A stretch of DNA of 64,000 nucleotides from the NCBI RefSeq assembly GCF_000214725.1, contig NC_015574.1, positions 124,001-188,000 on the forward strand, given 5' to 3'. The translations under genes were made by a program, and so were the position numbers. Positions 1 through 8,991 of this stretch are shown here, one piece after another. The notes beneath the pieces were generated by a model. That model was not told the DNA's origin, did not search any database, and saw only the letters and a list, made by a program, of their open reading frames with translations. The first letter of the stretch is position 1. Every line of letters begins with the position of its first letter. This DNA comes from Methanobacterium paludis (lineage in GTDB: Archaea; Methanobacteriota; Methanobacteria; Methanobacteriales; Methanobacteriaceae).

Positions 1-1
1 T

Positions 2-763
2 TGGAATGCTTTTTATGAAGTTTATGTTTTGAAATTTAATGATGAATTCCATGATTTTCTAAAAGAAAAGATATGGGTAGAATACTTCAAGTACCCTCGT
101 GATGAATTTGTAAGGTATCCTGAGGAGTATTACAGTGATGAATGTTATGATCAGATAAGAAATCATTTTTTGGACTTGGAAGATGATGAATTTTATGAAA
201 TTTGCGATTTAATGGAATTTATAGTTCATGTTTACCCAGTTGATGCGGTCAATGAAGCATTCATGGATAAATGTAATGAAGTTTTAAAGAGAGAATTATC
301 TGCTTATCGTTTTGTGGGTGGAAAACTCATTAAAATAACTTCAGAAGAAGAAATAGGAGAAATAGAAGAGGCATTAGAAGAAGCTCCTAATCCAATTAGT
401 ATCCATTTAAAAGAAGCATTAGATTTACTTTCAGATAGAAGATCTCCGAATTACAGAAATTCCATTAAAGAATCAATAAGTGCTGTTGAGTCTATTTGTA
501 AAATGATAACAGAGGAACCTAAAGGAACTTTAGGAAGATGCCTAAACAGAATAGGGAATAAAGTAGAATTGCATCCTGATTTAAGGGATGCATTTAAAAA
601 TTTGTATGGATATACGTCTGATTCTAATGGAATAAGACATGCTCTAATGGATGAACCCAATTTAGATTTTGAAGATGCAAAATTTATGTTGGTTTCATGT
701 TCTGCGTTTACTAATTATCTGATTTCAAAAGCATCTAAATCTGGTATAGACCTTAAAATTTAG
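2..763 (+). CDS. AbiJ/HEPN-like protein, 5' end outside window
   Basis: The frame is open to the first base of the window, so the gene very probably starts upstream; an internal TTG at 29 is possible but has no clear ribosome binding site. The N-terminal part is acidic and rich in Trp, Tyr and Phe. The last 110 residues look like the C-terminal HEPN-type helical domain of AbiJ/abortive-infection proteins: an alpha-helical stretch with Glu-Ser-Ile-Cys, then GIRHALMDEP with an Arg-His pair and a final Ala/Asn/Tyr helix. Family members are suspected RNases or phage-defence factors. No toxin partner is visible and its neighbours are housekeeping genes. Family assignment is from memory of the motif, with moderate certainty. 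Confidence 0.6.
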   Translation, partial: WNAFYEVYVLKFNDEFHDFLKEKIWVEYFKYPRDEFVRYPEEYYSDECYDQIRNHFLDLEDDEFYEICDLMEFIVHVYPVDAVNEAFMDKCNEVLKRELSAYRFVGGKLIKITSEEEIGEIEEALEEAPNPISIHLKEALDLLSDRRSPNYRNSIKESISAVESICKMITEEPKGTLGRCLNRIGNKVELHPDLRDAFKNLYGYTSDSNGIRHALMDEPNLDFEDAKFMLVSCSAFTNYLISKASKSGIDLKI

Positions 764-764
764 T

Positions 765-780
765 CTTTTTTTATTTTTTT
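765..780 (+). terminator. oligo-T terminator after AbiJ-like gene
   Basis: Two T7 runs separated by one A start 2 nt after the stop codon. This is the usual archaeal U-rich termination signal. Confidence 0.5.
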
Positions 781-862
781 AACATTATGATTCAAAGATA
801 AGCTATCCAAACTAACGAACTTTTTTTCATGTAACTTAGTGATGAACCTTGAGTGTGGGGGT

Positions 863-2065
863 TCATAAACCCTGAAACTCCCTGATTGAATGGACAGGAT
901 CTCCATTTTTAAGGGTTAATGGCATTGTTACAGATTCCGATGATGTTCCAAACCCATGTGCAATCATTGTGTGCCTTCCAGCCCCACCAGCCACAACCAG
1001 GACAACATCCCCTGGCGAACGGGTTATTCTCACATCATCTCCAACAATCCAATCTTTATCAAGCTTCCTGCCTCCACGATCTGCAAGCTCAACAGGTACA
1101 GCTGCATTTTCATGGATGTAATTTTCAACATCCGTCCTGTCCCAGCCGTCGCCTGCAACAGTTTCTGCGTGCTCTGGACTCATCACAACCAGGATCTCAC
1201 CGGGCACATGGCTGTTGTTGCAGCCGGCAGTAGATGCTGTATGCACGATTGTATCCAGAAGGTCTTCAGCTGTACTGCTCCGATGGTCGTTCACATTCTG
1301 GGGTGCTTCAACTGCCATAACAGTGACCGTGCTAGTTTCAACATCAAAACCACGTTCCACATGCAAAGGTTTCCATGGACTTTCAGATTCTGCCTCTGCA
1401 AATGCGTAGCTGTACTTGGCAGGCGATCCCATGGTTGCATGGTCTCCTATGCCAGGCACGGCACCGCCGATGTTCATGAGACATAGCCTTAAAGCACGTC
1501 CAATGGTTGCATTGGCAATGTTACCTGGGCCTAGACATCCGGCCCCACTGTTTACGGCCAATTCACGGGATACTGGTCCGTTGAGGAGGGTGCACACTGC
1601 AACTGGGTGGGTGGTTGCGTTAACTCCGGGAAGGTTGAATTTTTCCTGTGAAACTGCTTCCACAGCTTTTTGAACTATCGGCGTAAATGAGGGGATGCAG
1701 CCTGCCATCACAGAGTTTACCGCTATTTTTTCAACCGTTGCCTTACCTCTCTTTGGTGGCAGAACTGCTATGACATCATCTGATTTTCTGTCAGTATAAC
1801 CGAGGAATTTCTGCACTCTTGCCTTTGTTGGGGGAATGATTGGAAGCCCATCTGTTATTTTTCTCATATAAAAGTCGTTGTTGGTTTTTTCAATATCGGG
1901 GTCGACAAAAACTTCAAAGTCGCTTTCATGGGCGCTGCATAAACGTTCATTACTTATTTTGGGGTTTTTTTTGTTTTCTCCACAACCTTCCCCTATGAGA
2001 TCGTCAATAGAACATCCACAGGCATTTTCACTGATTTTAACATTCTTGTTTTCCTTTTTCTCCAT
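863..2065 (-). CDS. UGSC-associated partner protein (uncharacterised)
   Basis: About 400 residues. The start is the second in-frame ATG (2065), because GGGGGA lies 6-7 nt before it; the longer ORF begins at 2083. The N-terminus is a Cys-rich extension (CGCSIDDLIGEGCGEN). The body has a TDGLPIIPPT motif, a VEKIAVNSVMAGC block, GVNATTHPVAV, NSGAGCLGPGNIANATIGRALRL and a C-terminal glycine-rich VVAGGAGRHTMI. I recall this family as the usual neighbour of UGSC-motif proteins, and a UGSC-type gene (DCGSC) lies 200 bp upstream on the same strand, so the two probably act together. No enzyme activity is established that I know of; redox or organo-metal/thiol chemistry is only a guess from the Cys-rich pair. 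Confidence 0.6.
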   Translation of the reverse strand: MEKKENKNVKISENACGCSIDDLIGEGCGENKKNPKISNERLCSAHESDFEVFVDPDIEKTNNDFYMRKITDGLPIIPPTKARVQKFLGYTDRKSDDVIAVLPPKRGKATVEKIAVNSVMAGCIPSFTPIVQKAVEAVSQEKFNLPGVNATTHPVAVCTLLNGPVSRELAVNSGAGCLGPGNIANATIGRALRLCLMNIGGAVPGIGDHATMGSPAKYSYAFAEAESESPWKPLHVERGFDVETSTVTVMAVEAPQNVNDHRSSTAEDLLDTIVHTASTAGCNNSHVPGEILVVMSPEHAETVAGDGWDRTDVENYIHENAAVPVELADRGGRKLDKDWIVGDDVRITRSPGDVVLVVAGGAGRHTMIAHGFGTSSESVTMPLTLKNGDPVHSIREFQGL

Positions 2066-2265
2066 AAAAATTCCCCCTTCCATCGTTAATAATGTTTATG
2101 TCATATAAAAATCATTAAATCAAATAAAAATAAAAAAATTACTTAAATCAAGTCCTCTGATTTTTGATATCTTAAAGCAAGCTTAATATTAATATCATCC
2201 GATCTAGTATTTGTCCCTAATTATGGTCTGATCCTTATAAAATCAAGTACTCAATAATCTATAAG

Positions 2266-2781
2266 TCAAATACCCAATATCTCTTTGATTTTGGGAATTA
2301 TTTTCAGAGTTTTTGCCTTGACATCTTGTTCAGAGAGTCCTGCAATAGGATGTTCAATTTCAACGATCCTCAAATTCTTTGCACCGTAAGACCTTGCAAG
2401 TTCCCTTGCAAATGGTGCAAAATGGTGGGAGCAGATGGATATTGTGGGCACTCCCCTTTTTTCAAGTCTTATTGCATCTAAAACAACCCAGGTTGTGCAC
2501 GAACCGCAGTCACCAAGTGCAAGAATTGAAAGTTCAGCATCTGCTGCTTTTTCAATCTGTTGAGGGGTTGCAGAAGCTCCAGCTGGCTTTTTAACATCAA
2601 GGAATTCTATTTCTCCCAAACTTTCCAGCACTGTTTCCAGTATTATATCTGCACCGGGTTTGGTGTTGTCAAAGAGAGATATCCTGTTTAACTCCTTGGG
2701 AATGGGATTTATTCCCACCTTCTCCATTTCAGTTTCGCCCAATGGATTTAATACTTCCCTTTCAATGATTTTAACATTCAT
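2266..2781 (-). CDS. UGSC-family protein, cysteine form
   Basis: 171 residues with a central GDCGSCTTW motif. In the UGSC family the first position of U/C-GSC is often selenocysteine; here it is cysteine. A flavodoxin/Rossmann-like alternation surrounds it (LSILALGDCGSC, then GVPTISICSHHF). It reads into the UGSC-associated gene 200 bp downstream on the same strand, and co-transcription is likely. The motif suggests a redox-active or thiolate metal-binding site; substrate unknown. Start codon ATG with only weak ribosome-binding sequence. Confidence 0.7.
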   Translation of the reverse strand: MNVKIIEREVLNPLGETEMEKVGINPIPKELNRISLFDNTKPGADIILETVLESLGEIEFLDVKKPAGASATPQQIEKAADAELSILALGDCGSCTTWVVLDAIRLEKRGVPTISICSHHFAPFARELARSYGAKNLRIVEIEHPIAGLSEQDVKAKTLKIIPKIKEILGI

Positions 2782-2952
2782 AAGGATTTATCTGTTCATT
2801 CCATCTTATTTATTTTTTTAAAATTAAGGAAATAGGGAACAAGAATAAGGAAATAGGAACAAGGTAAAAAGAATTTAATAAATTAAAAGATTAAAAAGAG
2901 TTCAAGGATTTAAAAGAGGTATGGATGTGATAAATCATGCCACACAAGAATT

Positions 2953-2995
2953 AAAAAAAATTTAATGGGATTAAGGTAAAAAAAGGACAAAAAAA
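2953..2995 (-). terminator. oligo-T terminator region of lysS
   Basis: Three runs of 7-8 T on the minus strand (2953-2960, 2978-2984, 2989-2995) just past the lysS stop codon. Confidence 0.5.
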
Positions 2996-3008
2996 GCATT
3001 AAAAAGAT

Positions 3009-4595
3009 TTAATCTTCCATTCTAAACCTTTTAATAACCATATCCTTATCAAGGGACACTACAAAAGATGCAGCTCTTGGGCCCTGTTTTTTCCCGATAA
3101 TGGCTTTATAAATTGCCTGGAACGCTTTCTGAGGTTTCATATCCATTTCCTCTATTATGACGTACAGTGCATCGTGGAATTCTTGAGATGTGTAATCCCT
3201 GGCTTCCAGGGCATCTGCAACCTTCAAAAGGAATTCTTTCTGGTTGTCTTGCAGTTCCAACCTTGGGATCTTCTTTTGAACCTGGAACTTCACAAATTCC
3301 GGTGCATAGGTGTTTAACCAGTTTTTAACATGGGTAATCCTTGCTTCAAGCCTTTCAACATCATTTTTATCAATTTCAGAGAATTCTTTACGTTCCATAT
3401 CTTCTGGAAGCTGTGAATTTTTCTTCAATATGTTGAAAATCTTTTCTGTGTTATTTCCTGCTACCTGATAAGCAACGGTCATGAATCTGTAGGATGGTTG
3501 GAATGGCATGGTTTCTGCAACCTGGATTTGGGATGCTTCGTAGATCTTTTTAGATTTTTCACCCTCTTTCTCGGATGCTGGTTCCTCTTTTCCATAATAG
3601 ATACGTTCCACACGGTCGTACTGTTCTATGAAATCCAGAAACGGCATTGCAGGGTTGAAATCCTTTGCCTTCATGGGTTTGCTTCTGAACAGATAGTAAT
3701 TCAGGGTTTCAGGAGCAGCTATTTCAAGCCACTGGCCTGGTGTGAAGAACACTCCGTGTGATTTGGACATTGACTCTCCATTGAGGGTTATCCACTCGTA
3801 AGGAACAGGGTAAGGTGCTTCGTAGTTGAATATATCCTTGGATATGATTTTGCTCACGTCGTAGGATCCTCCGCTTGCTGCGTGGTCCTTTCCAAATGGT
3901 TCGCAAGTTGTACCAAATATCTTCCACCTTGCAGCCCATTCAACACGCCATGTGAGCTTTCCTTCACCTGTTTTTATATCCATGGTTCCGTCGTGTCCGC
4001 ACTGGCACCTGTATGAGACAATATCTCCATCGTAGTCATAGGCATAGGTTGTGTTTACACGACCGCACTCTTCACAGATAGGATTGTATGGAAGCCAATC
4101 TTCTCCAAGTGGGTGTTCCCTGAACTTGTTGAATATCTCCCTTATTTCAGGAGCCTTTTCAAGTGATATTCGTATGTAATCATCGTAAACCCCATCCTTG
4201 TACATCTGCTCGCCGGATTCAACTTCCAGTTCTATTTTGAAGTCGTCCATTGTGTCAAGGAATGGTTTTTCAAAGTGTTCCACGAAGTTGGCACAGCAGC
4301 CCTCGGGACATGGTATTTTAGAGTAAGGAAGACCCAGATACTTTTCATAGGACTCTGGAAGTGGGTACGGCACCTTTCTTAGGGGGTCGTGGTCGTCTGC
4401 AATCCAGATGGTTCTGGCAGATGCTCCTAGTTTTCTGAGGGCTTTACCCACAGCATTTGCTATAAAAACGTCACATGAATTTCCTATATGTATAGATCCT
4501 GATATGGATGTCCCGCTTGCAATAACATGCTCTTTGACATCTCTTTCATTTAATTCTTCTGCGATCCTTTCGATCCAGTGTTTCAATAGTATCAC
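3009..4595 (-). CDS. lysS: lysyl-tRNA synthetase, class I
   Basis: Charges tRNA-Lys with lysine using ATP, in the cytoplasm. 528 residues, normal for the archaeal/spirochaete class I enzyme. HIGN is at residues 36-39 (HIGH equivalent) and MSKS is in the GESMSKSHG segment near residue 275 (KMSKS equivalent). A zinc-type cluster (CEECGRV, then CQCGHDG) lies around residues 175-205, followed by the class I C-terminal helical anticodon-binding region. It is monocistronic: 350 bp of non-coding sequence upstream and an oligo-T terminator downstream. Confidence 0.95.
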   Translation of the reverse strand: MILLKHWIERIAEELNERDVKEHVIASGTSISGSIHIGNSCDVFIANAVGKALRKLGASARTIWIADDHDPLRKVPYPLPESYEKYLGLPYSKIPCPEGCCANFVEHFEKPFLDTMDDFKIELEVESGEQMYKDGVYDDYIRISLEKAPEIREIFNKFREHPLGEDWLPYNPICEECGRVNTTYAYDYDGDIVSYRCQCGHDGTMDIKTGEGKLTWRVEWAARWKIFGTTCEPFGKDHAASGGSYDVSKIISKDIFNYEAPYPVPYEWITLNGESMSKSHGVFFTPGQWLEIAAPETLNYYLFRSKPMKAKDFNPAMPFLDFIEQYDRVERIYYGKEEPASEKEGEKSKKIYEASQIQVAETMPFQPSYRFMTVAYQVAGNNTEKIFNILKKNSQLPEDMERKEFSEIDKNDVERLEARITHVKNWLNTYAPEFVKFQVQKKIPRLELQDNQKEFLLKVADALEARDYTSQEFHDALYVIIEEMDMKPQKAFQAIYKAIIGKKQGPRAASFVVSLDKDMVIKRFRMED

Positions 4596-4947
4596 CTTAG
4601 TTTATTCTGATTTGGAATCCTCAAAATTCCTTAAAAATTGTTTAATAGTAAAATAATAAAATTAAGATGTTATATACAGATTCAATTAAGTATAAGTCAT
4701 CTAAATTTTACAATCAGTTTGTATTTATAATCAGATTATATGATTTAAGAGATTATATGATTTAAATCTTTTAAAAGTTTTTACCAAACATGAGATTCAG
4801 GGATTAATTCAAGAATATTAAGATTCAAAAATAAAATTTCTGATCTTCATAATACAATCAGATTCAGATTAAAAATAGATTCAGATTAAACATAAAATTA
4901 AACAGACTACTACATTTTAAAAAATAAAAAAAGAATTCAGGTGATGA
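4596..4947. other. non-coding gap thiC to lysS, simple repeats
   Basis: A very AT-rich 352-bp gap carrying the lysS promoter side and the thiC terminator. It contains a 17-bp tandem duplication (unit AGATTATATGATTTAAG, 4733-4765) and a second short repeat (AGATTCAGATTAAA) around 4862-4890. No ORF or RNA was recognised. Confidence 0.6.
4919..4932 (-). terminator. oligo-T terminator of thiC
   Basis: A T7-A-T4 run on the minus strand about 15 nt past the thiC stop codon. Confidence 0.5.
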
Positions 4948-6246
4948 TCAGTCAAATACATCCTGACTTGCATCATCCAGCCATTCATTCACTATTTTTA
5001 TTGCACAGTAATTTCCGCACATTGTGCAGGTGTCAGGGTCTTCTGGTGGTTTTGCGTCCCTTATGGCCCTTGCATCTGCTGGGCATATTGCTGCTTTGTA
5101 CTGGTCTTCCCAGTTGAGTTTTTTACGTGCGTTTGCCATTTTAAGGTCGAGTTCGCCGTTGTGTATACCTTTGGCCATGTCTCCCACGTATGCTCCTATC
5201 CTGGTTGCTATGACTCCCTGTTTAACGTCTTCTGGACCTGGAAGTGCGAGGTGTTCTGCTGGTGTCACGTAGCAGATGAAATCTGCTCCTGCTGCTGCTG
5301 ATTGTGCTGCACCTATTGATGAGACTATGTGGTCGTATGCAGGGGCTATGTCTGTCACTATTGGTCCGAGCATGTAGAAAGGTGCTCCGCGACATAATTT
5401 TTTCTGGACCATTACGTTGGTTGGTATCTCTTTAAGTGGGATATGTCCCGGTCCTTCAACAATTGTCTGGACTCCTGCTTCCCTTGCCCTGTCAACAAGC
5501 TCACCTAAGATGATTAATTCCTGAACCTGGGCCCTGTCAGTTGAATCTGCTATTGCTCCGGCCCTCATACCGTTTGCAAGGCTTATTGCAAAGTCGTATT
5601 CCTTTGCAATTTCAAGTACCTGGTCGTAGTTTTCATAGAGGGGGTTTTCGATTTCGTTGTGAACCATCCATGCGGATATGAATGCTCCTCCTCTGCTTAC
5701 GAGCCCGCCTTCACGTCCCTGTCTTTTGAGCCTTTTGAGGGTTTCTTTGTTAACACTGCAGTGTATTGCCATGAAGTCTACGCCGTCTTTTGCCTGTTTC
5801 TCGATGGCGTTGAACATTGAGTCTTCTTCCATGTAAATTGCAGAGCCGTGTTTGTTTATTGACTCTACTGCAGCCTGATAAACTGGTACACTTCCAATAG
5901 GAAGGTCTGTGATACTTATAATTTTCCTTCTTATGGCGTCCAGGTCTCCTCCGATACTGAGCTCCATTAAAGTGTCGGCTTTGTTTTCCATTGCAATTTT
6001 AGCCTTTTTAACTTCCATGTCAACATCGTTTATATCTGTGGAAGTTCCGATTGTTGCGTTTACCTTGGTTCTGAGGCCTGCACCTATACCTACGGGGTTT
6101 GCATTTCTCTGAACGTTGTTTGGAATTGCTATAAATCCCTTTGCAACGGATTTCCTGATAAATTCTTCATCAACATTTTCGATTTTTGCAACTGCTTTCA
6201 TCTGGTCTGTTATTATGCCCTTTTTTGCATCGTCCATCTGTGTCAT
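4948..6246 (-). CDS. thiC: phosphomethylpyrimidine synthase ThiC
   Basis: Radical SAM enzyme that rearranges aminoimidazole ribotide to HMP phosphate in thiamine synthesis. 432 residues, the usual archaeal length. The C-terminal iron-sulfur site CTMCGNYC is present near residue 410, as are the core signatures MAIHCSVN, SRGGAF, EGPGHIP and a GADFICYVTPAEHL segment. No other thi gene is adjacent, so it is transcribed alone. A 24-nt stem (6443-6466) lies about 200 bp upstream and may be regulatory; no TPP riboswitch core was found. Confidence 0.95.
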   Translation of the reverse strand: MTQMDDAKKGIITDQMKAVAKIENVDEEFIRKSVAKGFIAIPNNVQRNANPVGIGAGLRTKVNATIGTSTDINDVDMEVKKAKIAMENKADTLMELSIGGDLDAIRRKIISITDLPIGSVPVYQAAVESINKHGSAIYMEEDSMFNAIEKQAKDGVDFMAIHCSVNKETLKRLKRQGREGGLVSRGGAFISAWMVHNEIENPLYENYDQVLEIAKEYDFAISLANGMRAGAIADSTDRAQVQELIILGELVDRAREAGVQTIVEGPGHIPLKEIPTNVMVQKKLCRGAPFYMLGPIVTDIAPAYDHIVSSIGAAQSAAAGADFICYVTPAEHLALPGPEDVKQGVIATRIGAYVGDMAKGIHNGELDLKMANARKKLNWEDQYKAAICPADARAIRDAKPPEDPDTCTMCGNYCAIKIVNEWLDDASQDVFD

Positions 6247-6630
6247 AGAATCACCATATCCATTTTTTTAACTTAATCTGAATGACGGTTCACCAGCTTT
6301 ATCAATATTATAAAATTTATGAATATTATAAAAGCATGTTGAAACTTCTTAATTAAATCTTGATATCATTGTTGTATGTTCAACGTAAAAAATAGGTGTT
6401 TACACTGAAACATAAATTTAACAAATCAAGTATCATTAAATTCTAATGGTACTGAGGTACTATTAGTTTAATATTGTTATGTTATACTTTATTTTCTATT
6501 TAAAATTCTAGTGAGTATTTTGTTTTAATATTTATTATTCAATAAAAAGTTTATCTAAAATTTTTAAATCACGTAAAAAAGTGATTGGATAATCCCATTT
6601 AATACAAATTTTCATTTAAATTTCATGCCC
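6247..6630. other. non-coding gap PfkB gene to thiC
   Basis: A 384-bp AT-rich gap upstream of thiC. The only structured element seen is the palindrome at 6443-6466, listed separately. There is no ORF and no recognisable riboswitch. Confidence 0.6.
6443..6466. promoter_or_regulatory. 10-bp-stem palindrome upstream of thiC
   Basis: CTAATGGTAC-TGAG-GTACTATTAG: ten pairs with one G/T wobble around a 4-nt loop. Flanking ATTAAA and TTTAAT extend the symmetry. It lies about 200 bp before thiC, so it may be an operator or an RNA hairpin. Function is inferred from position only. Confidence 0.4.
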
Positions 6631-7545
6631 CTATTTCCACATTTCATTCATCCTTTCTGTGGCCATCTCAAAGTCAGGAACATTTGTTTGGCATCCTTCA
6701 GCTTCAACAATAAATGAGGCAACGGATGATGCGAATTTTCCGCACATCTCCAGGTCTTCACCTCTCAAATAAGCGTTTAAAAATCCTGCACGATACGAAT
6801 CTCCTGCACCTGTTGGGTCTGGTGTATTTTGGAGTATTGCATCCACTTTTATCTTTTTATCGGTGCATATCATGCTGCCGTCCTTTCCGTAGGTTGTAAC
6901 GACTATTTTGGGCCCAAATTTCCTCAGTTCGTCTATATCCATACTCAAAGTTTTGAGTATTCTTCCTATCTCATGATGGTTTCCAAACAGGATATCACAG
7001 ATTTTCAGAACTTCTTCAAGCTCTTCTTTGGAGTACATGTGAAGGTCCTGACCGGGATCGAATGATATGAGTTTTCCTGATTCATGGGCTACTTGTCCAG
7101 ATCTCCTGTTGAATCCAGGGTCTCCAGTTGCCAGATGAACTGCTTCAACCTTTTGAATGGCTTTTTTGGGTGGTTCTGATTTTTCAAAGTGAGCTGCTGC
7201 TCCCCAGTAAAAATAACTTATCTGATCCTTTGAAGAATCTGTAAACACGAATGCTGTGGGTGTTTTCTCATCCTCAATCACTATTCTGCTTTCCGTGTCT
7301 ATTCCAAGAGTTTTTAGTTTATTATCGTAATCAGATCCAATGAACTCACCTCCAACTGCAGATACCAGGGATGATTTAAGTCCTAAAGTTGATGCAACAA
7401 CTGCTACATTTGCTGCTGCCCCACCAAAAAAGGTTCGCATCCTTTTTATTGCTGTTGATGAGTTCGGTTGTGGGAATTCCCCCACTTGTATTATGTAATC
7501 AAAGGCTGTGTGCCCAATTGCTAGTAAATCTGTTTTATCACTCAA
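6631..7545 (-). CDS. PfkB-family sugar/nucleoside kinase
   Basis: ATP-dependent kinase of the ribokinase/PfkB fold. 304 residues. The first PfkB signature FFGGAAANVAV is at residues 39-49. The second, DPTGAGDSYRAGF, is at 243-255 and includes the catalytic Asp249 of GAGD. The substrate cannot be fixed from sequence; ribose, a nucleoside or a pentulose are all possible. The neighbouring hxlB belongs to ribulose monophosphate chemistry, which would fit a pentose-related role, but the kinase is transcribed from the other strand with a regulator between them. Confidence 0.85.
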   Translation of the reverse strand: MSDKTDLLAIGHTAFDYIIQVGEFPQPNSSTAIKRMRTFFGGAAANVAVVASTLGLKSSLVSAVGGEFIGSDYDNKLKTLGIDTESRIVIEDEKTPTAFVFTDSSKDQISYFYWGAAAHFEKSEPPKKAIQKVEAVHLATGDPGFNRRSGQVAHESGKLISFDPGQDLHMYSKEELEEVLKICDILFGNHHEIGRILKTLSMDIDELRKFGPKIVVTTYGKDGSMICTDKKIKVDAILQNTPDPTGAGDSYRAGFLNAYLRGEDLEMCGKFASSVASFIVEAEGCQTNVPDFEMATERMNEMWK

Positions 7546-7733
7546 TCAATCACCCGCAATATGTTTATTTTTGAAATATTTAAAATTAACCTAAATTTTA
7601 TCATTAAATATCTCCAAATATTACAAAATTCTTTTAAAATGGAAATCCCGGGTTTGATATAGTTTATAGAACAAGAAAAGTTCATAGAACAAGAAAAAGC
7701 CGTTAAAACCTAACGCAAAAACATAAATACGTT

Positions 7734-8597
7734 TTAAATTCTTTCAAAACCATAATTATCTATTATATTTTGTCCTTCTCCTAAAATAAAACCTAAAAAA
7801 TCCTTTAAAAACTCATTTTCATTGTTAGGTAGAACAACACTTATAATGTGTTTTGTATCAGATTTTAAAATATTTGAACCATATGTAAAACTGCTGTTAA
7901 GGAAAGTGCAGAGATATTCACTCTTTTGAACAATTTTGAGGGCATTGTATGGTGATTTAACAACTTCGACAATTTTGTAGTTTATATTCCTGTTGTCAAG
8001 AGTGTTCCATGCCAGACGCTGGGAAGAACCCTCCACTTCAACGAATTCCCGACCTTCAATGTCTTCCAAACTTTTAAATGATCTGGGTTGGTTTGATACA
8101 AGGACAAGGTGGTCGTAGGCTATTGGGGTAAAATCTAGATCCCACATGAAAGCGCGTACAGGGTCGTCAAGCGTTAAAATATCCACCATATCCATACTTG
8201 CAAGTTTTAATGCACTCTCATCATCTGTCTGGTATATGGTGGCATCCAACCCATATTCCTTTGATAAAAGTTCTAGAAGTCCTGCTGAGATATGTCCACC
8301 ACAAATTACAGGTTTTTTACGCTCTTCCAGGCGGCTCATGTATTTTTCATATCTTCCGAGAATTTTAAAACCATATTCTGTCAGCCCAGAACCTGCACCT
8401 GTTGTGTCAACCAGTTTAATACCTAGTTTTTCCTCTGATTCTCTTATACGGCGATTCAATACTGCATGGGATATTCCAAGTCTTCTTGCAGCTTCGCGCT
8501 GGGACCAGGTTTTTGAAACGCACTTCAAAGTTTCAAAGAGTTTGTAACTAAACTCATGTCCATCTACAAAGAGATTCAGTTTTGGATCGTACTTCAT
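7734..8597 (-). CDS. LysR-like transcriptional regulator
   Basis: 287 residues. The N-terminal winged helix-turn-helix at 15-65 (SQREAARRLGISHAVLNRRIRESEEKLGIKL) resembles the LysR/ModE HTH. The rest (about 95-285) is a periplasmic-binding-protein-like effector domain. It is divergent from hxlB across a 394-bp region with repeats and a hairpin, so it may control hxlB or itself. The ligand is unknown. The ModE-like HTH plus ligand-binding layout could suit an oxyanion sensor, but no Mop/TOBE domain is present. Confidence 0.75.
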   Translation of the reverse strand: MKYDPKLNLFVDGHEFSYKLFETLKCVSKTWSQREAARRLGISHAVLNRRIRESEEKLGIKLVDTTGAGSGLTEYGFKILGRYEKYMSRLEERKKPVICGGHISAGLLELLSKEYGLDATIYQTDDESALKLASMDMVDILTLDDPVRAFMWDLDFTPIAYDHLVLVSNQPRSFKSLEDIEGREFVEVEGSSQRLAWNTLDNRNINYKIVEVVKSPYNALKIVQKSEYLCTFLNSSFTYGSNILKSDTKHIISVVLPNNENEFLKDFLGFILGEGQNIIDNYGFERI

Positions 8598-8991
8598 CTG
8601 ACCACTTGCACATTTATTAACCTAATTTTTTCATTAGCCGTAATTCTACCAAATAACTTTTATTAGATGCAATTTTACCAATAACTTTCATTAACCGCAA
8701 GACTCTACTAACTAATTTTTAGAGTCTTCAAAACATTATTTGGGCATTTTGAGATGATTTAGTCCATTAGGGTATATCCATTTAAATATATCCTATCTAG
8801 ATTTGCAATATTTTGATTTAAGAGGTGTTTGTATAGTCTTAATATATTGTAATGTTCAATTATTTTATGTAACTTAAGTGATGATCTAAAGTTTTTAAGA
8901 CGATCCTACTTGAATATATATAAACAACAATCATAGATATAGGTATAAAGAAAGTATAAATAATCTTAAGTAGTCCTTATTCGGTGAACAC
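8598..8991. other. divergent regulatory region with repeats
   Basis: The 394-bp gap between the LysR-like gene and hxlB. It contains three degenerate tandem copies of a ~28-bp unit (about 8628-8717; each has YATTAG/A, GCAA or GTAA, and TACCAA/TACTAA elements), a hairpin at 8699-8728, and an hxlB TATA-like box (TATATATAAA near 8915). Confidence 0.5.
8699..8728. promoter_or_regulatory. 9-bp inverted repeat, hairpin
   Basis: AAGACTCTA and TAGAGTCTT pair perfectly around a 12-nt loop. It may be an operator or the 5' part of a leader hairpin in the divergent hxlB/LysR-like region. Confidence 0.4.

Noticed and set aside
6247..6630. TPP riboswitch upstream of thiC
   Set aside because: Looked for the CTGAGA and ACC..GATCTGG-type core and found none; only a simple palindrome.
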